Source of the DNA: AP-15 sp963747735
GTDB taxonomy: Bacteria; Pseudomonadota; Alphaproteobacteria; ATCC43930; CGMCC-115725
Assembly (NCBI GenBank): GCA_963747735.1
Contig: CAVVGE010000006.1
Span: 372,001 to 436,000 of the forward strand
Reading direction: 5' to 3'
Length of the DNA: 64,000 nt
Each line of letters starts with the position of its first letter. Positions within the stretch are counted from its first letter, which is position 1. The position numbers and the translations under genes are program-made. Below, in pieces: positions 35,237 to 44,392 of this stretch. The notes beneath the pieces were generated by a model, which was not told the origin of the DNA, searched no databases, and saw only the letters and a program-made list of their open reading frames with translations.

Positions 35237-36052
35237 CTATTCGGGGGCGGGCGGCCGCTGCACCTGTCCCCAGCCGAGATGCTGGCCGCCGTCGAGGGCG
35301 ATCATCTGCCCGGTCATCGCCGGCGCGGTCAAAATAAAGCGCAGCGCGGCGGCGATCTCGGCGGGGCCGGTGCCGCGGCGCAACGGCATCATCGCGCATT
35401 GCCGCGCGAATTGCTCGGGAGTCTGCCGCGGGCTCGGCAGGGTCGGGCCGGGACCGATGCCGTTGACCCGAATGCGCGGCGCCAGCGCCAGCGCCATGGT
35501 CTGGGTCAAGGTCCACAACGCCGATTTCGAGAGCGTGTAGGACACAAAAAACGGCGTCGGCGACCACACCCGCTCGTCGAGCATGTTGACGACAACGCCG
35601 CCGGCGGCTGCCGGCAAACGCGCCGCCAGCGCCTGGATCAAAAGAAAGGGAGCGCGCAGATTGACCGCGAGATGCGCGTCCCAGCTTTCGCGCGTGACGG
35701 TCTCGACCGTCTCGTCGCCAAAGACCCCGGCGTTGTTGACCAGCACCCCGATCGGGCCGAGCGCCGCCTCGGCACGCGGCAGCAAGGCCTCGACTGCGGC
35801 CTCGTCGGCGAGGTCGGCATCGAGCGTCGCTGCCGCGCCGCCTTTGCCGCGGATTGTCTCGGCGACCTCCTCGGCCGCGTCGCGCGAGCGGTGGTAGTGG
35901 ACGGCGACGGCATAGCCTTCCTCGGCGAGGCCGAGGGCGAGCGCACGGCCGATCCGCCGTCCGCCGCCCGTCACCAGCGCCGCCTTCGGCACCGCCGCCA
36001 CCGGCAATGCCCCGGTCAATTCATCGCTTTGGCCAGGCTCAGCGGCGGGCAC
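35237..36052 (-). CDS. SDR-family oxidoreductase (pteridine-reductase-like)
   Basis: 271 residues. The nucleotide-binding 'ALVTGGGRRIGRALALGLAE' carries the Arg-Arg typical of NADPH-using pteridine reductase/FolM-like enzymes; 'VLVNNAGVF' and the catalytic Tyr-x3-Lys in 'FVSYTLSKSALWTLTQTMAL' follow. Substrate could be dihydrobiopterin/dihydrofolate, but other SDR substrates cannot be excluded. The ATG overlaps the uvrB stop by 14 bases, so it is read after uvrB. Confidence 0.85.
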   Translation of the reverse strand: MPAAEPGQSDELTGALPVAAVPKAALVTGGGRRIGRALALGLAEEGYAVAVHYHRSRDAAEEVAETIRGKGGAAATLDADLADEAAVEALLPRAEAALGPIGVLVNNAGVFGDETVETVTRESWDAHLAVNLRAPFLLIQALAARLPAAAGGVVVNMLDERVWSPTPFFVSYTLSKSALWTLTQTMALALAPRIRVNGIGPGPTLPSPRQTPEQFARQCAMMPLRRGTGPAEIAAALRFILTAPAMTGQMIALDGGQHLGWGQVQRPPAPE

Positions 36053-38249
36053 GGCGTTCCTTCTTCGCGCGCATTTTGGCGCGCATCACGTCGCGCGCCG
36101 AAACTCCGGCGCGGCCTGCGATCGAGCGGCCGCGCGGTCCTTCCGACGGCTGCGATCCCGCGCGGGCGGCGGCGGTCGCGCCCACAGGCAGGCCGAGATC
36201 GACCTGCTCGAGCCGGCGGATCTCGTCGCGCAGGCGCGCCGCCTCCTCGAATTCGAGGTCGGCGGCGGCGTCCTTCATCCGCTTTTCGAGGTCGGCGACC
36301 ACCGACTTCAGATCGCGGCCCTGGTAATGCGAGGCTTCGCCTTCGGACAGGCCCAAGGTTACGTGATCGCGCTCGTAGACGCTTTCGAGAATGTCGGCGA
36401 TGCCGCGGCGCACGCTTTCGGGCGTGATCCCGTGCGCGGCGTTGTAGGCCTCCTGCTTCTCGCGCCGCCGGTTGGTCTCGTCGATCGCGGCCTTGAGGCT
36501 GGCGGTCATCCGGTCGGCATAGAGAATGGCCCGGCCGTCGAGATGGCGCGCCGCTCGGCCGATCGTCTGGATCAGCGAGGTGCGCGAGCGCAGATAGCCC
36601 TCCTTGTCGGCGTCGAGCACGGCGATCAGCGCGCATTCCGGGATGTCGAGCCCTTCGCGCAAGAGGTTGATGCCGACCAGCACGTCGAACGCGCCGAGCC
36701 GCAAGTCGCGGATGATCTCGATCCGCTCCAGCGTGTCCACGTCGGAGTGCATGTAGCGCACCCTGATCCCGGCCTCGTGCAGGTATTCGGTCAACGCCTC
36801 GGCCATCTTCTTGGTCAGCGTCGTGACCAGCACGCGGTGGCCCTTCGCCGCCTCCTCGCGGCATTCGGCCATCAGATCGTCGACCTGGTTCTCGACCGGG
36901 CGGATGATGCAGGGCGGATCGACGAGGCCCGTAGGCCGCACGATCTGCTCGACAAAGACACCGCCCGCGCGGTTCATCTCCCACGGGCCGGGGGTGGCCG
37001 AGACAAAGACCGTCTGGCCGCGCATCGCCTCCCATTCCTCGAATTTGAGCGGCCGGTTGTCGGTGCAGGACGGCAGGCGAAACCCGTATTCGGCCAAGGT
37101 CGATTTGCGCACCCAGTCGCCGCGGAACATGCCGCCCAATTGCGGCACCGTGACGTGGCATTCATCGACAAAGACCAGCGCATCGCGCGGCATGTATTCG
37201 AAAAAGGTCGGCGGCGGCTCGCCCGGCTTGCGCCCGGTCAAATAGCGCGAATAATTCTCGATGCCGGCGCAGCTGCCGGTCGCCTCGATCATTTCGAGAT
37301 CGTAGTTGGTGCGCTGCTCGAGCCGCTGCGCCTCCAGCAGTTTGCCCTCGGTATGGAGCTCGTCGAGGCGCGATTTGAGCTCGCGCTTGATCTGCTCGAT
37401 CGCCTGCAGCAGGGTCGGGCGCGGCGTCACATAATGGCTGTTGGCGTAGACCTTGATCGATTGCAAGGCGGCGGTCTTTTCGCCGGTCAGCGGGTCGATC
37501 TCGTGGATCGCATCGATCTCGTCGCCAAACAATGAGAGCCGCCAGGCGCGGTCCTCGTAATGCGCCGGAAAGATCTCGATCGTGTCGCCGCGCACGCGAA
37601 AGGCGCCGCGAAGGAAATTATGGTCGTTGCGCCGGTACTGCAGCTCGACGAGGCGCGCCAGGAGCTGGTTGCGGTTGACCCGGTCGCCCTTTTCGAGCGC
37701 GAGCGTCATCTGCGAATAGGTCTCGACCGAGCCGATGCCATAGATGCACGAGACACTGGCGACGACGACGACATCGCGGCGCTCGAGGATCGCGCGGGTC
37801 GCCGAGTGACGCATCCGGTCGATCTCTTCGTTCAGCGACGATTCCTTCTCGACATAGGTGTCGGTGCGCGGAACATAGGCTTCGGGCTGATAATAGTCGT
37901 AATAGGAGACGAAATATTCGACCGCGTTTTCCGGGAAAAAGCTCCGCATCTCGCCGTAGAGCTGCGCCGCCAAGGTCTTGTTCGGGGCGAGGATGATCGC
38001 CGGCCGCCCGGTGCGGGCGATGACGTGCGCCATCGTAAAGGTCTTGCCCGAGCCGGTGACGCCGAGCAGCACCTGGTCGCGCTCGTCGCGCCGCAACCCC
38101 TCGCACAGCTCGTCGATAGCCTGCGGCTGGTCGCCGGCCGGGCGGAACTCCGACGCGATCCTGAACGGCCTGCCGACATCGCCCCGCGGGCGCTCGGCAA
38201 CGAGAAGCGGCAACATCGTCGTCAAATTTAGGACCTCGGCCGAGCTCAT
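36039..38249 (-). CDS. uvrB: Excinuclease ABC subunit B
   Basis: 736 residues, complete. Helicase motifs: Walker A 'LGVTGSGKTFTMAHVIA', the damage-recognition beta-hairpin 'YYDYYQPEAYVPRTDTYVEK', 'ALVFVDECHVTVPQLGGMF', 'VGINLLREGLDIPECALIAV', 'QTIGRAARHLDGRAILYADR'. The C-terminal UVR motif ('LEFEEAARLRDEIRRLE') contacts UvrC. UvrC is encoded nearby on the same strand, separated by the SDR gene. Confidence 0.97.
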   Translation of the reverse strand: MSSAEVLNLTTMLPLLVAERPRGDVGRPFRIASEFRPAGDQPQAIDELCEGLRRDERDQVLLGVTGSGKTFTMAHVIARTGRPAIILAPNKTLAAQLYGEMRSFFPENAVEYFVSYYDYYQPEAYVPRTDTYVEKESSLNEEIDRMRHSATRAILERRDVVVVASVSCIYGIGSVETYSQMTLALEKGDRVNRNQLLARLVELQYRRNDHNFLRGAFRVRGDTIEIFPAHYEDRAWRLSLFGDEIDAIHEIDPLTGEKTAALQSIKVYANSHYVTPRPTLLQAIEQIKRELKSRLDELHTEGKLLEAQRLEQRTNYDLEMIEATGSCAGIENYSRYLTGRKPGEPPPTFFEYMPRDALVFVDECHVTVPQLGGMFRGDWVRKSTLAEYGFRLPSCTDNRPLKFEEWEAMRGQTVFVSATPGPWEMNRAGGVFVEQIVRPTGLVDPPCIIRPVENQVDDLMAECREEAAKGHRVLVTTLTKKMAEALTEYLHEAGIRVRYMHSDVDTLERIEIIRDLRLGAFDVLVGINLLREGLDIPECALIAVLDADKEGYLRSRTSLIQTIGRAARHLDGRAILYADRMTASLKAAIDETNRRREKQEAYNAAHGITPESVRRGIADILESVYERDHVTLGLSEGEASHYQGRDLKSVVADLEKRMKDAAADLEFEEAARLRDEIRRLEQVDLGLPVGATAAARAGSQPSEGPRGRSIAGRAGVSARDVMRAKMRAKKERRARR

Positions 38250-38651
38250 GCCAGATACCTCCCGTCGCGAATGATGCGCCCGGCGGGCTCGCGGCTAAAC
38301 AAAAATGGCAATCGGCGGCGAGAAGCAACGACCCCTTCAATTGATGTGACAATGCGCCGCCGGTGCGGACAATGATACATCCGGAGTGATTATGCCAGAG
38401 ACGCTAATGGTCGGCGCCACGACATTGCGGGTGCGCCCGACGCCGGAGCGGCCGCTCTCGCGATGCGTGATCGGCACCGTCTCGCACGGGCCCAACGGGG
38501 GGCCCGCAACCAGATAGCACTCCCAAGGCGCACCGCGATGCGACGCTCAAAAAATTGATCCAAGTGTGACGCGGTTCATGCTAGCACGCCTGCGCACGTA
38601 GATTATCCGAGCAGGTGGTCCAACCGGGGGTTCCCTGAGCGGGAGGCGTGC
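38250..38651. other. Intergenic region between uvrB and Crp-type gene, with a duplicated gene scrap
   Basis: Contains the divergent promoters of uvrB and the Crp-type gene. The region at 38410-38487 is a degraded copy of part of the thiolase gene further right (listed separately). Otherwise no gene recognised. Confidence 0.6.
38410..38487 (-). pseudogene. 78-base fragment of the thiolase gene
   Basis: Compare 38410-38487 with 43532-43609 inside the thiolase gene: both begin GTCGGCGCCACGACATTGCG and then match GTGCGCCCGAC, CGGCCGCTCTCG and CACCGT in the same order without gaps; I count about 8 differences in 78 bases (near 90% identity). Orientation is the same as the gene. It has no role by itself and marks an old duplication or deletion endpoint. 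Confidence 0.85.
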
Positions 38652-39330
38652 ATGGCAGCGGAGCAGCAGAGCCTCACCATGGTTGAGGACAAGCCGCATT
38701 TCGATCCCAAGCTGTTCTTGGCCAGGGTCGGGGCCGGAAAAACCAGGGCCGAGTTGCGCCGGCGGCAAATCGTCTTTTCTCAGGGAGAACCGGCAGACGC
38801 CGTCTTTCACATCGAGAAAGGCAGGATCGAGCTGAGGGTCTTGTCCCAGCAAGGCAAGGAAGCAATCCTTGCCATCCTGGGTGTCGGCGATTTCTTTGGC
38901 GAGGGATGCCTTGCCGGCCAGCCATTGCGCATCGCGACGGCTGTCGCCGTCGCGGAATGCTCGGTGATGCGGCTCGAAAAATCGGCGATGCTCGCGGTGC
39001 TCCGCGACGAACCGGTCTTTTCCGCGCTTGTTCATCTCATACCTGCTCGGCCGCAACATTCGCATCGAAGAAGAGCTCGCCGACCAACTGCTCAATTCGA
39101 GCGAAAGGCGCCTGGCCCGGCTGCTGCTGCGGCTGGCCAATTTCGGCGAAGCGGGAAAGCCCGAGGCGGTGATCCCCAAGATCAGCCAGGAAACCCTGGC
39201 CGGGATGATCGGCACGACACGCTCGCGGGTCAGCTTTTTCATGAACAAATTCCGTAAGCTCGGCTTCATCGAGTACAGCGGCAGCGTGAGCGTCCACAGC
39301 TCGCTGCGGAACGTCGTCCAGCACGACTGA
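38652..39330 (+). pseudogene. Crp/Fnr-family regulator with a one-base insertion
   Basis: Start ATG follows GGGAGG. Frame one carries a cyclic-nucleotide-binding-like beta-barrel ('RRQIVFSQGEPADAVFHIEK', 'GDFFGEGCLAGQPLRIATAV') up to 'DEPVFSAL'. Then frame two continues: 'FISYLLGRNIRIEEELADQL' and the C-terminal HTH ('ISQETLAGMIGTTRSRVSFFMNKFRKLGF'). Deleting one T near 39028 gives a normal 225-residue regulator. As read here, the DNA-binding domain is lost. No iron-sulfur cysteines typical of FNR are present. It lies 273 bases before the W-rich protein gene, its possible target. Confidence 0.85.
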
Positions 39331-39603
39331 CGGGCAAAATCATCCCGACAGCATCGTGCTCTCGTCGCCGGCAAAATTTCCTCAAAAGTGAGCAATTGTG
39401 ATCAGACTTCGGCTCTGGGAATGGTCGAACATGGTTAAAATCGTGGAGGGAAACGAAAGGCGGGACTGCGCCGCGGCAAGCCTCCGGGAGCTCGCCGCTT
39501 AAGCGTAGGCCAGCTCGGATGTGTCCCTCGCGCTTTTCTTTCAACTCGGGAAGCAAAATTAAATCCCGGGTAATGTTCGTTCAGTCGCCGTGGAGATACG
39601 CCC

Positions 39604-41884
39604 ATGTCCGAGAGATCCCAAAGATCCGAAAGATCCCACAAATTCGTCATTGAAGTCCCACTCGATGCGTCGGGAATCAAAGATTTCAAACCGGATCGCC
39701 CGGTTAGGGTCGTAGCCTATAACCGCAGCGGCGCCGCCGCGAGCTCAGCAGTGGTCACGTTGGGTGCAAACGGACACGGCCAGGCAAGGCTCGCATTCGA
39801 GGAGAATCCCGGAGGCGTCCGGGTTGCAGTCGGTCCCGAGAACGCATCGGAAGACGACCTCAAGCACCTGCAAACTCTCACTGTCAATGTTTTCCCCAGC
39901 CAGTGGAGAGAAGGGAGCACGATCCGACTGTCCCCAATCATCATCTCGCCCTACTACTGGGATTGGTGGCTTTGGTGGTGCCGGGAGTACACCATCACGG
40001 GTCGCCTTGTGTGCGCCGATGGCAGCCCCGTTCCTGCGGCGACGGTTTGCGCCTACGACGTGGATTGGTGGTGGTGGTGGTTCAGCGAAAACCAGGTCGG
40101 CTGTGCCGTCACCGACGCCAATGGCGCGTTTCAGATCAGCTTCCGCCGCTGCTGTGGATGGTTCTGGTGGTGGTGGTGGGATCAGCAGATCTGGCGCGTC
40201 GAACTCCGTTCTGGCGGACCGGATCGTTCCGCTCTTGCAGAAGGTGCCTGGAATTCGCCAGATTCCTCTCCCCGATCCCGCGCCTGATGCTAAGGTCTTC
40301 GAATCCTTGTTGGGCCAGACGGGTGGACCAGCGCGCAGCCTCGCGCTCGCTGCACCCCAATCCCGGCGAGCTGGAGCCGGCGCTTCCATCGATCCCGGCA
40401 CGCTGGAGACCCTGCGCACGCAACTATTGGCAAAGCTGCCGTCTTCGCAGGAGCTCGAACGTCTTCGGGTATGGCCGTGGTGGCCGTGGTGGCCCTGGTG
40501 GGACTGCGACGCCGACATCATCTTCCGCGCCACCCAGAACTGCAATGGACAAAACAACGTAATTCTTGATGAAACCATCCTGCAGGTTCGTTCCGACATC
40601 CCCAACCAGCTCAACGTCACTCTGGTCGCAAACGATCAAGCCTGCTGCCTCGCACAGCCCTGCCAAGACTCGGATTGTCCTCCGGGCAACTGCATCCTGC
40701 CCATCGACATGTGCACCTGGATTACTTCGGCCAGTGTCGGCGGAAATCCTGGCGCCAGCACAGCCGCCGCAACCATCGGGTACGAGAATCCCGGAGGGGC
40801 GGCGCCCGGCAGCCCGTTTGGCGATCGGCCCTTTTCGGAGAGCGTTCTGCTCTCCGCGAATGCCGGAGACGCTTTTGACGCCGACTACTACGAGTTCGAG
40901 TGGTCGACCAGCTCCGGCGGCCCCTGGTCTGCCATGCCGTTGCCGGCCGATGGCGGTTTCTACCGTTACTTTTGGGACGGCTCCCCCCTCACCCAGCACC
41001 CCGTCGCGTTCAATGTAGTGGAGCCCCCCATCGGTTCGCCGGTCGGTGCGCGCAATGTCTTTGAGAGCCGCCAGCACTACGCAGCGAACAATTCTATTGG
41101 AATCGGTTGGGATAATGCTAATTTAAATACACTGATGTCGTGGCAGACCTCAAACACCGGTTTCGCGAACGGCACCTACTACCTGCGTCTAAAGGCTTGG
41201 ACCAGACCCGGATACTCGGGTGATCTCTCTAACCCACGGATCGTACCATTCTGTGACACGACGGAAGACAACTATGTTGTGATCACCATCGACAATCGTC
41301 CAACACTGGGGCCTGGCGCCGGACATCCTACGGATCATCCTTGCGGCAGCGGCACGGTCCACTTGTGTACTACCCAACCGGATTGCAATATCTTTTTGGT
41401 CACGATCGCTGGGCAGACGGTCGGTCCTTGCGCCTTGATCACGGCCAAGGACAGTGATCCCGTTGAAATAGACTTCATGGTCCATGATACCGACAGCATG
41501 CTGGCGTATTATGCGCTCTCGTGCAATTACGGTCTGGATTTCGTGGTGCCCATAATCTGTTCAAACTCCAACGGTGTCCCGGAGCCGAGCTACGGTGTAT
41601 TGGTCGGAGCTCTCGCGGCTGGTCCAGCGGCAAGCGTTGCTACCAGTTGGATCGGTCCCGCGGCCCAGACAGGACCAGATTACGGGACGGCCTTGACGCA
41701 GGGAGCCACAGCGCCAAATTGGGAAGGTGGGACGCTCAGGCTGACCACCACCGTGGGAGCGATTTTTCCCGAGCCCTGCGCTTATCAGTTGCAGCTCTGG
41801 GCGTACAAGCGCAACATCGTCAATTGTTCGGATCCCCTTTACTACAACCTCACCGAGCTGAGCTTCACGGTCATCAAGTCGTGA
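39604..41884 (+). pseudogene. Tryptophan-rich carboxypeptidase-regulatory-like protein with one-base insertion
   Basis: Begins MSERSQRSERSHKFVIEVPL. Frame one encodes two short beta regions and a striking W-rich part: 'YYWDWWLWWCREYTITGRLV', 'DVDWWWWWFSENQVGCAVTD' and 'CCGWFWWWWWDQQIW', around a CarboxypepD_reg-like fold ('GRLVCADGSPVPAATVCAYD', 'TDANGAFQISF'). Near 40205 the frame changes and continues with 'ADRIVPLLQKVPGIRQIPLP', 'WPWWPWWPWWDCDADIIF' and a long beta-rich C-terminus. Removing one base gives 759 residues. No signal peptide. Similar proteins occur in scattered bacteria, as I recall, with no known function. Confidence 0.75.
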
Positions 41885-41949
41885 ATTGAGACGGGTGCGG
41901 TCGAGTGCAACCACTGCATCTGTCTTCGACTTATCGGTAATCGAAACGG

Positions 41950-42333
41950 ATGCGCTTCTACTGGCTTCTACTCGGCATTCTCGGCGTGTGGCGGATAACT
42001 CATCTGCTGCACGCCGAGGACGGGCCTTGGAATTTGCTGGTGAGGCTCCGGCGACTTCTGGGGACCGGTTTTTTTGGACAGCTACTCGACTGTTTCTATT
42101 GCTTGAGCCTTTGGATTGCGGTTCCCTTTGCGTGGGCCCTCGGCGGGAGTTGGGGGGAGGACTTGCTCTTGTGGCCAGCGCTGTCCGGCGCAGCCGTGCT
42201 TTTGCAGCGCGCAACGATGTCGCCGGACCCAGCGCCCTCGGCAATATATCTGGAAGATAAGGAGGCAGGCGATGTGCTGCGGCAGGAATCGGACAGCCGT
42301 CTCTCAGACGAGAGTATCCGCCTTCGCCGGTAG
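41950..42333 (+). CDS. DUF1360 membrane protein
   Basis: 127 residues with an N-terminal hydrophobic helix ('FYWLLLGILGVWRITHLLHA') and 'DGPWNLLVRLRRLLGTGFFG', 'LLDCFYCLSLWIAVPFAWAL'. The WRxTHLLHxEDGPW ... LLDCxYCxSLW pattern identifies DUF1360, in which a Cys pair (CFYC) is conserved. Two or three membrane helices. It is 65 bases after the W-rich gene and overlaps the next small gene. Confidence 0.8.
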   Translation: MRFYWLLLGILGVWRITHLLHAEDGPWNLLVRLRRLLGTGFFGQLLDCFYCLSLWIAVPFAWALGGSWGEDLLLWPALSGAAVLLQRATMSPDPAPSAIYLEDKEAGDVLRQESDSRLSDESIRLRR

Positions 42334-42544
42334 AGCGGTTCAGACTTTACCAGCGTTCGCCACCGGGCAACGCAGCAATGTCGCCTACTTCGAATACACT
42401 GGGAAAACGGCATTGACAGCGGTCGGTCAAGTTTCCGGTGCGAGGTATCGGTTCGCTACCCCAGGCAGCCGGGTTGCTGTCGACCTTCGTGACCGGAAGC
42501 ATCTCGCCGCAGTCCCCAATCTAATGCAAGTGCGAAGTCTGTAG
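42272..42544 (+). CDS. Small CC-motif protein associated with DUF1360
   Basis: 90 residues, ATG 42272 after an excellent AAGGAGG site that lies within the DUF1360 gene; the genes overlap by 62 bases in different frames. Begins MCCGRNRTAV and has a C-terminal beta module 'FEYTGKTALTAVGQVSGARY' then 'PGSRVAVDLRDRKHLAAVPN'. I recall small proteins with this 'YTGKTALTVxGPVTGRRYRF' tail in other bacteria, unannotated. Function unknown; context ties it to the DUF1360/W-rich pair. Confidence 0.7.
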   Translation: MCCGRNRTAVSQTRVSAFAGRAVQTLPAFATGQRSNVAYFEYTGKTALTAVGQVSGARYRFATPGSRVAVDLRDRKHLAAVPNLMQVRSL

Positions 42545-42753
42545 AACGAGGAACCATTAGCGATCCCTTCGCGCGGCGGCCTTCCCCAGCAACAGGTTCG
42601 CTTGCCACGGGTAGTTCTATCCAGTCGACCGCGTATTCCGTCGAACGATTATGCACGAGATCATCGAGCGGACGATCACGCGGATTCGATAGTTGCCTTG
42701 AACAGATCTGTCCTTCACCAATTCACCGCCTGCTAATAAAGATGCTCGGCCGT

Positions 42754-43896
42754 TTAAGGCCCCTCGTTTGCCATGATGATTGTGCCGGACGCGGCGAACA
42801 TGCCGCCGACGCCGTGGCAGACCGAGATTTTGGCGCCGGGGATTTGGGCGGGGGCGATGCCGCGCATCTGGCGCACACTTTCCTGCAAGGCGTACATGCC
42901 GTACATGCCGGAATGCATGTAGGAGAGGCCGCCGCCATTGGTGTTAAGCGGCAGTTTGCCGCCGGGGGCGGTGTTATGCCCGGTGATGAAGGCGCCGGCC
43001 TCGCCGCGGGGGACGAAGCCGAGGTCTTCGAGGCCGTAGATCGGCAGGTGGGCGAAGGCGTCGTAGATCATCAAATGGTCGACGTCGTCGTGGGTGATGC
43101 CGGCCTCGGCGAAGGCGGTGGGGCCGGCCACACGGAACGCGCGCGACGAGGTGAAATCCGCCATTTGGCTCACCATCGGCGTCTCGACACTCTCGCCGGT
43201 GCCGAGCAGATAGACCGGCTTGGTCGGAAAGTCCTTGGCGCGCTCGGCTGCGGTGAGAATTAACGCGCCGCCGCCATCGGTCACCAGACAGCACTGCAGC
43301 AGCCGGAACGGGTAGGCGATCATCCGCGAATTCAGCACGTCATCGACCGTGATCGGCGTCTTGAAGGTCGCGCGCGGGTTCTTGCCCGCCCATTCGCGCT
43401 GCACGACCGCGACCATCGCCAATTGCTCGTGGCTGAGGCCGTAGGTCTTCATGTAGCGCAGCACGGGGATCGTAAACAAAGTCGGCGGCCCCATCGGCCC
43501 ATAGGGCTGCTCGAACTGGCCGGCGAGGCTCGTCGGCGCCACGACATTGCGGGTGCGCCCGACACCCGACCGGCCGCTCTCGCCATGGGTGATCAGCACC
43601 GTCCGGCACAGACCCGATTCGATCGCCGCGGCGGCGTGGCGGACATGGATCATAAACGAGCAGCCGCCGACCGCGGTGCCATCGACCCATTTCGGCGTCA
43701 GGCCCAGATAATGCGCCACCGTCACCGGCGTCTCGCCGGCGGTCGCGATGCCGTCGATATCGGCGGGTTTGAGCCCGGCATCGGCCATCGCGTTGAGTGC
43801 CGCGTCGGCATGCAATTGGATTTGCGACATATCGGGGATGACGCCGAGCTTGGTGGTCTCGGCCGCACCGACGATGGCGATCGATTTCGGCTTCAT
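42754..43896 (-). CDS. Thiolase-fold protein (SCP2/Ltp2-like)
   Basis: 380 residues from ATG 43896. Thiolase superfamily features: 'GTAVGGCSFMIHVRHAAAAI' (Cys at the nucleophile position), 'DHLMIYDAFAHLPIYGLEDL', 'LPLNTNGGGLSYMHSGMYGM' and the C-terminal 'SVCHGVGGMFAASGTIIM'. Such proteins pair with DUF35 partners and act as thiolases or, in steroid side-chain breakdown, as retro-aldolases. The DUF35 gene ends 5 bases upstream. A fusion of the two seen in one frame is caused by a frameshift in the DUF35 gene. Confidence 0.9.
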   Translation of the reverse strand: MKPKSIAIVGAAETTKLGVIPDMSQIQLHADAALNAMADAGLKPADIDGIATAGETPVTVAHYLGLTPKWVDGTAVGGCSFMIHVRHAAAAIESGLCRTVLITHGESGRSGVGRTRNVVAPTSLAGQFEQPYGPMGPPTLFTIPVLRYMKTYGLSHEQLAMVAVVQREWAGKNPRATFKTPITVDDVLNSRMIAYPFRLLQCCLVTDGGGALILTAAERAKDFPTKPVYLLGTGESVETPMVSQMADFTSSRAFRVAGPTAFAEAGITHDDVDHLMIYDAFAHLPIYGLEDLGFVPRGEAGAFITGHNTAPGGKLPLNTNGGGLSYMHSGMYGMYALQESVRQMRGIAPAQIPGAKISVCHGVGGMFAASGTIIMANEGP

Positions 43897-43901
43897 CGCG
43901 T

Positions 43902-44313
43902 TCACCTCCGGGCCGGGCGGAAGAGGGGCAGGGTGATCTCGTCGTCGAGCTTTTCGAAGGCGACTTCGACCGGCCATGTCGAGCTGCAATGCCTCGGGGG
44001 TCTGCGGGCATTGGGTGATGTTGGTCATCAGCCGCGGCCCCTCGTCCAATTCGACCACCGCGATCGCATAGGGCGGGGTGAAGCCCGGCACCGGGCGGTG
44101 ATGGATCACATAGGAGTAGAGCCGGCCTCTGCCGCTCGCCGCGAACGCGCCGACATCGCGCGAGGCGCAGGCCGGGCAGAACGGCCGCGGCGGGAAATAC
44201 ACCTTGCCGCAGCCGTTGCAGCGCTGCAGCCGCAATTCGCCCGCCCGCGTGCCGTCCCAGAAATGCTGCGTCTCCGGCGTCGGCACCGGCCGCGCCCGTC
44301 TTCCTTCCGACAT
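43902..44313 (-). pseudogene. DUF35 zinc-ribbon/OB-fold protein with one-base insertion
   Basis: Starts at ATG 44313 after GGGAGGCGGGG. Rubredoxin-like zinc ribbon C-x2-C...C-x2-C in 'LQRCNGCGKVYFPPRPFCPA', then an OB fold ('GRGRLYSYVIHHRPVPGFTP', 'AIAVVELDEGPRLMTNIT'). After 'EALQLDM' the frame runs off into the thiolase; the expected end 'PVEVAFEKLDDEITLPLF' is in another frame and stops at 43902-43904. Deleting one base near 43974 (GG/CC run) restores 136 residues. DUF35 proteins bring acyl-CoA substrates to thiolase partners. Confidence 0.83.
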
Positions 44314-44347
44314 CCCCGCCTCCCTCTCATTATCCAAGACCGACTTT

Positions 44348-44373
44348 GACGTGTGCGGCGAATTCCGGCAAAC
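44348..44373. repeat. Left direct repeat flanking the VapC-type module
   Basis: GACGTGTGCGGCGAATTCCG followed by GCAAAC. It matches 45169-45194 at 23 of 26 positions; another partial copy lies at 45147-45168. The toxin-antitoxin module at 44393-45054 lies between the copies. Confidence 0.8.
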
Positions 44374-44392
44374 CGAATGGCAGGCCGATCGC

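Noticed and set aside
42754..44337. A natural DUF35-thiolase fusion protein
   Set aside because: The apparent fusion depends on a one-base insertion; the DUF35 C-terminus lies in another frame with its own stop, and the thiolase has its own ATG. Kept as two genes, with the doubt recorded.
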